A stretch of DNA of 64,000 nucleotides from positions 310,001-374,000 of the forward strand of contig NZ_LXWK01000011.1 of the NCBI RefSeq assembly GCF_001669775.1, read 5' to 3'. A program made the translations under genes and the position numbers. Under the pieces are notes generated by a model that was not told the origin of the DNA, did no database searches, and was given only the letters and a program-made list of their open reading frames with translations. Shown here in pieces: positions 54,224 through 63,957 of the stretch. The DNA is from Rheinheimera sp. SA_1 (lineage in GTDB: Bacteria; Pseudomonadota; Gammaproteobacteria; Enterobacterales; Alteromonadaceae). The stretch's first letter is position 1. Every line of letters begins with the position of its first letter.

Positions 54224-54601
54224 TTACTCGTCGTTTGCAACCTGCTCGTCAGAATCACGAGGAGCACGGTCACGACGTTCGTCACGTACCTTGGCCATTG
54301 GTGATGGCTCAGTCACGGCACCATGAGTGCGCATGATCAGGTTACGCAGAACTGCGTCGTTGAAACGGAAGTTAGTTTCCAGTTCATCGATTACTGACTG
54401 TGGTGCTTCAACGTTCAGCAGAACGTAGTGAGCTTTGTGCAGTTTCTCGATTGGGTAAGCCAGTTGACGACGACCCCAGTCTTCCAGACGGTGGATAGAA
54501 CCACCCGCTTCTTTAATCGCACCTGTATAACGTTCGATCATACCTGGTACTTGTTCACTCTGATCCGGGTGAACCATAAACACGATTTCGTAATGACGCA
54601 T
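54224..54601 (-). CDS. rpsF: 30S ribosomal protein S6
   Basis: 125 residues. [59 protein letters not shown] and [14 protein letters not shown] are conserved. The acidic, charged C-terminal tail ([20 protein letters not shown]) is of the kind that RimK extends with glutamates. TAAGGAG is seven bases upstream. First gene of the operon. Confidence 0.97.
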   Translation of the reverse strand: MRHYEIVFMVHPDQSEQVPGMIERYTGAIKEAGGSIHRLEDWGRRQLAYPIEKLHKAHYVLLNVEAPQSVIDELETNFRFNDAVLRNLIMRTHGAVTEPSPMAKVRDERRDRAPRDSDEQVANDE

Positions 54602-54691
54602 GGTAGCTCCTTACGGTTAGTTAGCCTCGGGTGAGCTCGACCAGTCTCGCATAGAGGCAAGGAACGTTTGTTGAACGGTCGAAGGGTGCGT
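54602..54691 (-). promoter_or_regulatory. rpsF leader, possible S6:S18 autoregulatory region
   Basis: About 90 nt of 5' leader between the promoter and rpsF. It contains CACCCGAGGC close to the ribosome-binding site. Many bacteria have an S6:S18-binding hairpin with an exposed CCG at this place. I did not fold it, so the assignment is a suggestion. Confidence 0.35.
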
Positions 54692-54720
54692 ATTCTACGG
54701 ACTCGATGCGCTAAAAACAA
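54692..54720 (-). promoter_or_regulatory. Promoter of the rpsF operon
   Basis: On the minus strand TTGTTT (54720-54715) and TAGAAT (54697-54692) are 17 bp apart. It lies just downstream of the rlmB terminator. Confidence 0.65.
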
Positions 54721-54756
54721 GCAGAGATTGCGCTGAGTGCCAGATATCGGAAAACA

Positions 54757-54795
54757 ACAAAGCCATGGAAAATAATTGGTTTTCCATGGCTTTGT
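54757..54795. terminator. Terminator after rlmB
   Basis: ACAAAGCCATGGAAAA (54757-54772) pairs exactly with its complement at 54780-54795 around a 7-nt loop. On the minus strand TGTTTTCC follows. Confidence 0.85.
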
Positions 54796-54845
54796 GTTGG
54801 GTGCACGCTATTTCGTCTGAAATGGTGCCGTTTTATTCATAAATA

Positions 54846-55586
54846 TTATTTTGCCTGACGCTGCCGCACTGCTTCATACAAGCAAATGCCGGTCGCCACT
54901 GACACGTTTAAGCTGGATACCGCGCCAAACATCGGAATTTTGACCAGCGAATCGCAAGATTCTTTGGTCAAGCGGCGTAAACCATCACCTTCAGCCCCCA
55001 TCGCAAGTGCCAGTGGACCTTTAAGCGTCGCCTGATAGATCGTGGTATCAGTTTCACCTGCTGCACCAACAACCCAAACTCCAGCGTCTTTTAACTCGCG
55101 GATGGTGCGCGCTAAATTAGTCACATTGATAAAAGGTACCGACTCAGCTGCACCACAAGCCACTTTACGCACCACGGCCGTCAATTTCACTGAGCGATCT
55201 TTTGGCGCAATAACAGCATGCACACCAGCGGCATCGGCTGAGCGCAAAATAGCGCCTAAGTTATGTGGATCGGTAATGCCGTCTAAAATCAGCAGAAATG
55301 GCGCACTTTCCCGTTCGACAATCCGGGCTAAATCCGACTCATCACCGGCATCATGCAACCTTGCTTTGGCAACCACACCTTGATGCTGTGCACCATTAAC
55401 CTTGTCATCCAATGATTTGCGATTACAAAACTGCACTGAAACACCCGCTTTACGCGCAAGCTGGATCACCGGCTGCATCCGCTGGTCTTCGCGATCTTTG
55501 AGCACAAATAATTCCAGCACATCTTCTGGTGCCCGTTCCATAAAAGCGCTGACCGCGTGGATCCCAAAAACGTAATCTGTGCTCAT
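54846..55586 (-). CDS. rlmB: 23S rRNA (guanosine-2'-O-)-methyltransferase RlmB
   Basis: RlmB methylates the 2'-hydroxyl of G2251 in 23S rRNA. 246 residues; it starts YVFGIHAVSAFMERAPE and has the SPOUT-fold signatures LILDGITDPHNLGAILRSADAAG, ALAMGAEGDGLRRL and IPMFGAVSSLNVSVATGICLYE (knot region). ATG 55586 has AGGA seven bases upstream and is preferred to GTG 55589. It follows rnr, the order seen in E. coli, but a terminator hairpin separates them. Confidence 0.95.
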   Translation of the reverse strand: MSTDYVFGIHAVSAFMERAPEDVLELFVLKDREDQRMQPVIQLARKAGVSVQFCNRKSLDDKVNGAQHQGVVAKARLHDAGDESDLARIVERESAPFLLILDGITDPHNLGAILRSADAAGVHAVIAPKDRSVKLTAVVRKVACGAAESVPFINVTNLARTIRELKDAGVWVVGAAGETDTTIYQATLKGPLALAMGAEGDGLRRLTKESCDSLVKIPMFGAVSSLNVSVATGICLYEAVRQRQAK

Positions 55587-55634
55587 CACTTATTCCTGCA
55601 AAGTCAGCAGCTGAAACTGCTGCAAAATTAAAAA

Positions 55635-55663
55635 ACAAACGCCTGGAAAGGCCAGGCGTTTGT
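55635..55663 (-). terminator. Terminator between rnr and rlmB
   Basis: ACAAACGCCTGG (55635-55646) pairs with CCAGGCGTTTGT (55652-55663). Read on the minus strand it is followed by TTTTTAATTTT, so it can end rnr transcripts. Confidence 0.85.
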
Positions 55664-55738
55664 ATCAAGTGCAGTGATTGTAGCAAATCGGCGCCGAAGC
55701 GTCATTGTCCGTCTGCCATCATCACCTATGGCGTTGCG

Positions 55739-58156
55739 TTATTTACGCTTACGAGGCGCTTTTGGCTTTTCGCTACCCGCTTTGGCTGCTGGTTTACCAG
55801 CAGTTTTAGCACCCGGTTTCGCTTTGCTGCCACTGCGCCCGACTTTGGTTTTACCAGGCCGTGCTGTTGGATCAGCCATTGCTTTACCTTTTTTGGTACT
55901 AAAGCCTTTCGCAGGTTGGCCGGCAGCTGTTTTATCAGCGCCACCTTTACCCTGACCTGAAGCCATTCGTTTACCAACATGCTTCACAGTACCAACAATA
56001 CCTAAATCAATTTTGCGCGCTTCGAGATTCACTGCGAGCACTTTCACTTCAATCAAATCACCCATCCGGTAACTTTGATTGCTGTGTTCACCCAGCAACA
56101 CCTGACGCTCAACATCAAAGTGGTAATAGTCGTTTGGCAAGGATGTGACATGCACCAGACCTTCAATATACAAATCGGTCAGACGCACAAATAAACCGAA
56201 GTTGGTCACTGTTGAAACCACACCCGGGAATTCAGCCCCGATATGATCTTGCATATACTCACATTTCAGCCAATCTGACACTTCACGGGTGGCGTCATCG
56301 GCTCGACGCTCAGTCATCGAGCATTGCTCACCAAGCGGCACCATTTGCTCAGGTGTATAAGAGCGCGCACCTGTGGTTTGTTCGCCCTGCTTTTTCAGCA
56401 AAGATTTAATCACCCGGTGTAGCAGTAAATCCGGATAACGGCGAATTGGCGACGTAAAGTGCGAATAGGCTTCCAGCGCCAGGCCAAAGTGCCCCATGTT
56501 ATCTGGTTGATACACCGCTTGTTTCATCGAGCGCAGCATGGTGGTTTCAATCAGTTCTTTATCCGGTCTGTCCTGCAGTTTTTGCAATAACAGCATCAAA
56601 TCAAGCGGTGTTGGCTGGACTGGCAGTTCTGAACTAATACCAAGCTCCGCCAGAAAGCGTTTAAAGTTAGCAAAACGGTCTGCATCCGGCTGTTCATGCA
56701 CCCGGTAGAGTGCGGCAGCTTCGGCTTTTTCAACTAATTGTGCCGAAGCGACGTTGGCTAGAATCATACATTCTTCAATGATCTTATGCGCTTCGTTGCG
56801 GTGCACCGGCACAATTTGTTCAATTTTCCGATGACTGTTGAAGATAAAACGGGTTTCGACAGTTTCAAATTCAATCGCACCACGCACACCACGGACCTTC
56901 GCCATTTGTTTGTACAACGAATACAGATGGTCGATGTTGGTCAAATTCGCTTCATACTGTTGACGCAGTTCCGGGTCGCCCTGCAAAATCGCATGTACTT
57001 TGTTGTAAGTCAGCCGTGCTTTTGAATGCATCACTGCTTCATAAAACTTCGAGCTACCAAGTTTGCCCTGAGCACTGATATGCATTTCAGCGACAAAACA
57101 CAACCGGTCGGTATGTGGGTTTAACGAACACAAACCGTTGGATAACACTTCCGGCAGCATCGGCAATACATGGTCCGGGAAATAAACGGAGTTACCACGG
57201 TCCAGCGCTTCCCGATCCAGTGGTGTATCTGGCAATACGTAAGCTGTGACATCGGCAATAGCCACCCACAGGTGCCAACCACCGTCTTCTTTGCGCTCAC
57301 AATACACCGCATCATCAAAGTCACGGGCGTCTTCACCGTCAATCGTAATCAGTCCAAGCTCGGTGAGATCAACACGTCCGGCTTTAGCTTCTGCTGGCAC
57401 TTCAGTACCGTAGCCTGCGACTTGTTTTTCTACCGCTTCGGAAAATTTATGGGGCAATTGATGGTTACGAATAGCGACTTCGATTTCCATGCCAGGTGCC
57501 ATATGGTCACCCAGCACTTCAATCACTTTACCTACCGCATTAACCCGTTTAAATGGCCGTTGGGTCACTTCAGCCAACACGATTTGGCCGTGACGTGCAG
57601 CGCCTTCTTCACCGGCAGGGATCACAATATCCTGGGTAATACGCGGGTCTTCCGGTACCACTACTGCTAACGCAAAATCTTTAAAATAACGGCCAACAAT
57701 CGGCTCAGTGCGTGGTGTTAACACCCGCACAATCCGCGCTTCAACTTTGTCTTTGCCTTTAATCTCACCAGCACTGGCCAGCACTACATCGCCCGGTAAC
57801 AGGCGTTGCATATCAAAATTCTGGATATACCAATCCGGGCCGCCCTGCTCAAGCTTAAGGAAGCCAAAACCATCACGATGGCCGATGACTGTGCCTTTGA
57901 CCAAATCTAAATCGTCCACCACACCATAACGTTTGGTTTTGGTAAACAACAACTGGCCATCACGCTCCATCGCGCGTAAACGTTTTTTTAATGCAAAAAG
58001 AGGTTCTTCGCCTTCCAGCTTTAACTCAGCGACTAATTCTTCAAAGTAGGCTGGTTGCTGACGCTGCTTGATATGCTCGAGGATAAATTCGCGGCTTGGG
58101 ATAGGGTTTTCATATTTTTCTTGCTCACGCGCAAGATGCGGATCTTTGATCGTCAT
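55739..58156 (-). CDS. rnr: Ribonuclease R
   Basis: A 3'-5' exoribonuclease that degrades structured RNA. 805 residues. A helix-turn-helix region (about 20-70) and cold-shock domains (85-220) precede the RNB domain, whose start is marked by LITIDGEDARDFDDAVYCER with the catalytic aspartates. HFTSPIRRYPDLLLHRVI closes it. An S1 domain (GVVSTVTNFGLFVRLTDLYIEGLVHV) is followed by a basic tail of about 75 residues rich in Lys, Gly and Ala (KPGAKTAGKPAAKAG). The tail is typical in style. Confidence 0.96.
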   Translation of the reverse strand: MTIKDPHLAREQEKYENPIPSREFILEHIKQRQQPAYFEELVAELKLEGEEPLFALKKRLRAMERDGQLLFTKTKRYGVVDDLDLVKGTVIGHRDGFGFLKLEQGGPDWYIQNFDMQRLLPGDVVLASAGEIKGKDKVEARIVRVLTPRTEPIVGRYFKDFALAVVVPEDPRITQDIVIPAGEEGAARHGQIVLAEVTQRPFKRVNAVGKVIEVLGDHMAPGMEIEVAIRNHQLPHKFSEAVEKQVAGYGTEVPAEAKAGRVDLTELGLITIDGEDARDFDDAVYCERKEDGGWHLWVAIADVTAYVLPDTPLDREALDRGNSVYFPDHVLPMLPEVLSNGLCSLNPHTDRLCFVAEMHISAQGKLGSSKFYEAVMHSKARLTYNKVHAILQGDPELRQQYEANLTNIDHLYSLYKQMAKVRGVRGAIEFETVETRFIFNSHRKIEQIVPVHRNEAHKIIEECMILANVASAQLVEKAEAAALYRVHEQPDADRFANFKRFLAELGISSELPVQPTPLDLMLLLQKLQDRPDKELIETTMLRSMKQAVYQPDNMGHFGLALEAYSHFTSPIRRYPDLLLHRVIKSLLKKQGEQTTGARSYTPEQMVPLGEQCSMTERRADDATREVSDWLKCEYMQDHIGAEFPGVVSTVTNFGLFVRLTDLYIEGLVHVTSLPNDYYHFDVERQVLLGEHSNQSYRMGDLIEVKVLAVNLEARKIDLGIVGTVKHVGKRMASGQGKGGADKTAAGQPAKGFSTKKGKAMADPTARPGKTKVGRSGSKAKPGAKTAGKPAAKAGSEKPKAPRKRK

Positions 58157-58257
58157 GGATTCTCTTCATTACTAAAACTTCGGCAAGTGTAACAGCCTGC
58201 CGTTGTTTTTTCACTGCTGCTGCTGTTTTTATCAGCAAATCCACGATGAATTTTTAC

Positions 58258-58887
58258 TTACAGTGGCTTTTTCGCTCTGGTCAGGACAGGCTCCGGCATT
58301 CTTGATGCCAGTTTTTGCAATGCAGTTTGAATGCGCTGATGTAGATCTTTATCGGCGGTAACGGAATGATGCAACCAGCGGTAAACCGTTTCATAGTCGA
58401 CCGGACTGCCGTGACCACTGAGCAACAATTCCGCCAGTCGGATCTGCGCATTGATATTGCCCATAGCACTTGCTTCATGCAGATAAGATTGTGCTTTGAC
58501 TAAATCCTTTTGTACAAATTTGCCTTGCTGGTAATAACGGCCTATTTGTTCCAACGCTTCTGGCAAGCCCTGCCGCGCCGCTTCATCCATTAAATCCCAG
58601 CCACGTTCAACATTAACCGGCACACAAACACCGTATGCCAGCATATCGCCGAACAAAAACTGGTAAGAAGGTAATTTCATGATGTCAGCACGGGCTTCGA
58701 TATCTTTAACCAGCTGACAATCATCAGCTTTCACCCGCTTCAAATGCTGGTTTTGCCGGATTAACGCCAGCAGCTCGTCCTGCGTATACAGCTGCACCAC
58801 TTGCAACTCTTCAGTGGTGACCTGCGCTTTCAACTGCCATGGCAGACCGCACAGTAACATCAGGATTAAAGGGGTAAATCTATTCAT
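58258..58887 (-). CDS. motX: Sodium-driven polar flagellar motor protein MotX
   Basis: 209 residues with a signal peptide (LILMLLCGLPWQLKAQ) and Sel1-type repeats (WDLMDEAARQGLPEALEQIGRYYQQGKFVQKDLVKAQSY split by eye; SYLHEASAMGNINAQIRLAELLLSGHG). Two mature-part cysteines are present (DDCQLV and YGVCVPV). MotX, with MotY, forms the T ring that anchors PomAB stators in Vibrio- and Shewanella-type polar flagella. The rnr-motX-purA order matches Vibrio. ATG 58887 has GGTGA upstream; TTG 58893 is less likely. A generic Sel1 protein is the alternative. Confidence 0.85.
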   Translation of the reverse strand: MNRFTPLILMLLCGLPWQLKAQVTTEELQVVQLYTQDELLALIRQNQHLKRVKADDCQLVKDIEARADIMKLPSYQFLFGDMLAYGVCVPVNVERGWDLMDEAARQGLPEALEQIGRYYQQGKFVQKDLVKAQSYLHEASAMGNINAQIRLAELLLSGHGSPVDYETVYRWLHHSVTADKDLHQRIQTALQKLASRMPEPVLTRAKKPL

Positions 58888-58959
58888 GTCCAATCACCGG
58901 AAAATTGACACTATCGATAGTGAAGAACCTTTATACAATATTCCTGCCAGAACTGAATA

Positions 58960-58988
58960 AAAAAACGCTGCACCAGGCAGCGTTTTTT
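58960..58988. terminator. Terminator after purA
   Basis: AAAAAACGCTGC (58960-58971) and GCAGCGTTTTTT (58977-58988) around a 5-nt loop; A and T runs on both sides. Confidence 0.9.
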
Positions 58989-59004
58989 AATGCTGATTTA
59001 AAAA

Positions 59005-60336
<1,332 letters not shown>

Positions 60337-60461
60337 CTACCAAAATAAAATGCAAAGTTCAGCCGCAAGGGCAAAAAAAAACCAGCTGATTTTTCAGCTG
60401 GTTGAATTCATTCAGATTTAAATAATAAATAAACTTAAAAGACGTCTGGATTTCTAATTTA

Positions 60462-60644
60462 TCAGGCCAGAAACAGATAAATCAGTAACGCGCCGCCACA
60501 AAGTACGGCACCGACCTGCCGTAAACTACTGATCGGTTCGGCGCTCAGGCGCCTTAAATAACTTTGCCATTGTTTCGGGAACAACAATGGCCCGATGCCC
60601 TCAAGCAACAACACCAACGCCAGACTGGCCCAAAATAATTCCAT
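60462..60644 (-). CDS. yjeT: DUF2065-family small membrane protein, YjeT-like
   Basis: 60 residues with two hydrophobic segments (FWASLALVLLLEGIGPLL and QVGAVLCGGALLIYLFLA) separated by a polar loop (FPKQWQSYLRRLSAEP). It matches YjeT, encoded between hflC and purA in E. coli. Function is unknown. Its start lies five bases after the stop of the PLP enzyme gene, so the two are co-translated. Confidence 0.88.
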   Translation of the reverse strand: MELFWASLALVLLLEGIGPLLFPKQWQSYLRRLSAEPISSLRQVGAVLCGGALLIYLFLA

Positions 60645-60649
60645 GTGTC

Positions 60650-61822
60650 TTATCCCCGATGCGCCTGCAGACAGGACAAATCAAAATCAACAGTATCCTG
60701 ATAAGGCGCAAAGCCAAAACGTAAGCGATCGCCCCGATAATCGGTATGAATTTTATGCTGTTTCAGATAGGCCGCTAATTCTGCGACTTGCTGGGTGGAT
60801 GGCAATCTAAACGTCAAAAAATGGCCATGCTGCAGCGGATCCTTTTGCAATAACGCAGCGCGATTGAGCTGCGGATGCTGCTGCTGTTCAAGATCAGCCA
60901 AAAAAGCCTGCTGCAACTTCTGCACATGCTGATGAACTGCATCGATGGTGATCTGTTGCTGCTGATATAAATCAAGCACAGCTTCCAGCCGGTACAAAGC
61001 GGTGAAATCCATAGTCGCGCCAGCAAATTGATAACCGTCCTGGCTGTATTGCACTTCGGCCGTTTTCGCCTGTGCTAGCGTACCGAACTCAGCAAACCAT
61101 CCGGTATACAAAGGCCGCAAATTGTTATGTTGCGGCACCACCATAAAGCAGCAACCTTCACCGCCCTGAGCGTATTTATAAGAGCCCGCCAGGTAAAAAA
61201 TCTGACCTTCGAGCGCAGATAAATCGCTCGGTAACGCCATAAAACCGTGATAACCATCGATGGCAATAGTCGCTTTGGTCACTTGCCGGATGGCTTCAAC
61301 AAATGCCGTTAAGCCGGTAATGGCTACACCGGAATTAAAAAACACCTGACTACAAAACACCAAATCTGGCTGTAACTGCTGCGCCGCTTGCACAAATCTC
61401 TGCTCGAAAGTAGCAAAAGGCTCAGTGGCGACTTGCACCACTTCCACGTTTGGCAACTCAGCAAATCGTTTGATTTGGCGGCTAAAACTATGAAATTCGC
61501 TGTCGGACGACAACACTTTCAGCGGTTGTTGTAAATCAAAACAACTTAATAACCGGAACAATAATTCATGGGTATTCGGCGCAAACACGATTTGCTGAGA
61601 CGCTTGCAGCTTTAACAGCTGTGCTATTTGACGCTGCACTTTCGGTACTTTTTCGCCAAACACATAATCCCACTTGTCATCGACCATCCGCGCGCTGTCA
61701 TCCCAATAAGCTAATGCGGCGTCGCGGGTGACATCAGGCCAATAATGGTGGGAGTGGCAGGCAAAGTGCTGGACCCCGGCATTAGCCTGCAAAAATCGTT
61801 GATAGAAGGATTTGTAGCTCAT
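60650..61822 (-). CDS. PLP-dependent class V aminotransferase-fold enzyme, kynureninase-like
   Basis: 390 residues. Fold-type I features are ACHSHHYWPDVT at the N-terminus, VFAPNTHELLFRLLS, ATIAIDGYHGFMALP with the cofactor aspartate, and AGSYKYAQGGEGCCFMVVP with the probable PLP lysine. The overall pattern is nearer kynureninase than cysteine desulfurase or serine-glyoxylate enzymes, but substrate residues were not checked. ATG 61822 is used because GGAG lies nine bases upstream; GTG 61837 would include it. The gene sits between hflC and yjeT, which are adjacent in E. coli. Confidence 0.75.
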   Translation of the reverse strand: MSYKSFYQRFLQANAGVQHFACHSHHYWPDVTRDAALAYWDDSARMVDDKWDYVFGEKVPKVQRQIAQLLKLQASQQIVFAPNTHELLFRLLSCFDLQQPLKVLSSDSEFHSFSRQIKRFAELPNVEVVQVATEPFATFEQRFVQAAQQLQPDLVFCSQVFFNSGVAITGLTAFVEAIRQVTKATIAIDGYHGFMALPSDLSALEGQIFYLAGSYKYAQGGEGCCFMVVPQHNNLRPLYTGWFAEFGTLAQAKTAEVQYSQDGYQFAGATMDFTALYRLEAVLDLYQQQQITIDAVHQHVQKLQQAFLADLEQQQHPQLNRAALLQKDPLQHGHFLTFRLPSTQQVAELAAYLKQHKIHTDYRGDRLRFGFAPYQDTVDFDLSCLQAHRG

Positions 61823-61841
61823 CGGCAAAAACTCCACTTAA

Positions 61842-61868
61842 AAAAAAGGCGCACTAGGCGCCTTTTTT
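61842..61868 (-). terminator. Terminator after hflC
   Basis: AAAAAAGGCGC (61842-61852) pairs with GCGCCTTTTTT (61858-61868). It is followed on the minus strand by T residues and then the ribosome-binding site of the PLP enzyme, so readthrough or a promoter in this short gap is needed for that gene. Confidence 0.85.
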
Positions 61869-61881
61869 AAATTCTAGAAAA

Positions 61882-62760
61882 TTATTTCTTAGTTTGCGAT
61901 TTCATATATTGGAAGAAATCACTATCTGGCTGCACCACTAAAATATCAGATTTGCTGTTGAAGCTACGATTGTAGGCTTCTAAGCTTCTGACAAAGCTGA
62001 AGAATTCAGCATTTTTATTGTAAGCCTCTGCGTACACTTTTGCCGCTAATGCATCACCTTCACCGCGAACGGTACGGGAATTCCGCTCTGCTTCTGCCAC
62101 CATAACGGTGACTTTAGCATCCACATCAGCACGAATAATTTCTGCTTGCTCCATACCACGGGCACGGTGCTCTTTTGCTACTGCAGTCCGCTCAGCACGC
62201 ATCCGCTGGAAAATGTTGTTACTGATTTCATCCGGCAGGTTAATTTTCTTTACCCGCACATCTAGGATTTCAATACCAATTTCTTCAGCGCCTTTGCCAG
62301 CCTGTGCCAGGGCGCCAGACATCAGCTCAGCCCTTTCACCAGAAACAATCTGCTGAATGGTGCGGGTACCAAACTCAGTCCGCAGACCGTTGTTGATATA
62401 TTGCTTCAACAGGCTTTCCGCACGATCAGTACGACCGGTCGTGGACAGGAAATACTTGCCGAAATCTTTAATCCGCCATTTGACATAGCTGTCGACCAGT
62501 AAGTCTTTTTTCTCAGCTGTCACAAAACGGTCTGCCGGGTCATCCAGTGTCTGAACTTTGGCGTCCAGAATGCGGACGTTTTCAATCAGAGGCAGCTTAA
62601 AATGCAGGCCCGGTTCAAACACAACCACGCCGCCTGTGGCATCCCGCTGAATTTTGCTGAATTGGAACACAATACCGCGTTCGCCTTCTTTCACCACAAA
62701 CAGCGACGAAAACACCACAACCGCAACTAAGGCTAATAAAGCAATAATAAAATTCTTCAT
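61882..62760 (-). CDS. hflC: FtsH protease modulator HflC
   Basis: 292 residues. An N-terminal membrane anchor (FIIALLALVAVVVFSSLFVV) precedes a periplasmic SPFH/band-7 domain: VKEGERGIVFQFSKIQRD, PGLHFKLPLIENVRILDAKVQ, RMRAERTAVAKEHRARGMEQAEIIRADVDAK (split). HflC and HflK form a large membrane complex around FtsH and modulate degradation of membrane proteins and the lambda CII lysogeny factor. It lies three bases after hflK. Confidence 0.95.
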   Translation of the reverse strand: MKNFIIALLALVAVVVFSSLFVVKEGERGIVFQFSKIQRDATGGVVVFEPGLHFKLPLIENVRILDAKVQTLDDPADRFVTAEKKDLLVDSYVKWRIKDFGKYFLSTTGRTDRAESLLKQYINNGLRTEFGTRTIQQIVSGERAELMSGALAQAGKGAEEIGIEILDVRVKKINLPDEISNNIFQRMRAERTAVAKEHRARGMEQAEIIRADVDAKVTVMVAEAERNSRTVRGEGDALAAKVYAEAYNKNAEFFSFVRSLEAYNRSFNSKSDILVVQPDSDFFQYMKSQTKK

Positions 62761-62763
62761 CGG

Positions 62764-63909
62764 TTAGCCCCTTCCTGCTCTGTTACTGTCTGAACGAGGT
62801 GTCTCAATCCGCGGATCCGCAGAACGAGCATCGCCACTATTCAGGCGCGGTTCCATCACCGCAGGTTTTGCTGCACCATTCTGATTTAGCATTTTATCCA
62901 GCGGTAAATACATAATATTACTGCCATTTTTCACATCAATTAACACTTTAGACGTATTGCCGTACACCTGTTCCATCGTCTCTAAATACAGACGTTCACG
63001 GGTTACCTGCGGCGAAGCAATGTACTCAGGCAACAGTTTTTCAAAGCGGGCAACTTCACCCTGTGCTTTTAACTGTGACTGCTGTTTATAGGCTTCTGAT
63101 TCCTGCATCACGCGGTTCACCCGACCACGCGCTTCAGGTTCAATGGCTCTGGCATAAGCCGTTGCTTCCTGAATAAAACGCTGTTCATCTTCTTGTGCGG
63201 CAATCGCATCATCAAAAGAAGCTTTTACTTCTTCTGGCGGACGGGCATCACGGAAGTTGACGTCAACAATCTGCAAACCAAGGTTATAAGGTTTGATGAT
63301 GGCTTCAAGCTCAACCCGGGTGTTCTGACGGATCAGTTCACGACCTTTGGTTAATACATCGTCCATCAATGAATGACCAATCACGAAGCGTAAAGCGGCA
63401 TCAGTCGCCTGACGCAGACTGCTGTCCGGATCCACCACTGCAAATTTATAAAGTCTTGGATCTTCAACCCGGTACTGCACTTCAAAAGTAACCCGTACCA
63501 GATTTTGATCCTGCGTCAGCATAAAACCATCAGTTTTTAAAGTTTCTACGCTGCTGATATCAACTGGCAACACCTGATCAATAAAAGTCGGTTTCCAGTT
63601 GATACCTGGATTGACTTCACTGTGGTACTGACCAAAACGCAGGATCACCCCGCGCTCAGATTCTTTGATGGTGTAAATACCACTGAATAACCAGCCAATT
63701 AATGCAACCACCAGTAACAACACCAATGCAGCAGAGCCGCCATTGTTGCTGCTGTCAGACGATCCGCCTTTATTGCCGCCGAAGATACCACCGAGTTTTT
63801 TACTCAGATTGCGAAACACTTCATCCATATCGGGCGGGCCTTGGTTCTTTCCACCCTGGTTCCAGGGATCATTGTTTTTGCCGTTATTGCCCGGCTCATT
63901 CCAAGCCAT
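62764..63909 (-). CDS. hflK: FtsH protease modulator HflK
   Basis: 381 residues. The N-terminal Gly/Asn-rich stretch (MAWNEPGNNGKNNDPWNQGG) is typical of HflK. One membrane segment (about 59-78, AALVLLLVVALIGWLFSGIY) is followed by the SPFH domain: TIKESERGVILRFGQY, PGINWKPTFIDQVLPVD, IVDVNFRDARPPEEVKASFDDA. It ends with a proline/arginine-rich tail. GGAG is six bases before the ATG. Pairs with HflC in the FtsH complex. Confidence 0.95.
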   Translation of the reverse strand: MAWNEPGNNGKNNDPWNQGGKNQGPPDMDEVFRNLSKKLGGIFGGNKGGSSDSSNNGGSAALVLLLVVALIGWLFSGIYTIKESERGVILRFGQYHSEVNPGINWKPTFIDQVLPVDISSVETLKTDGFMLTQDQNLVRVTFEVQYRVEDPRLYKFAVVDPDSSLRQATDAALRFVIGHSLMDDVLTKGRELIRQNTRVELEAIIKPYNLGLQIVDVNFRDARPPEEVKASFDDAIAAQEDEQRFIQEATAYARAIEPEARGRVNRVMQESEAYKQQSQLKAQGEVARFEKLLPEYIASPQVTRERLYLETMEQVYGNTSKVLIDVKNGSNIMYLPLDKMLNQNGAAKPAVMEPRLNSGDARSADPRIETPRSDSNRAGRG

Positions 63910-63957
63910 ACTTCACTCCGTCTTGCTGTAAACAGTTGAGGTTAATGTATCAAAAAG

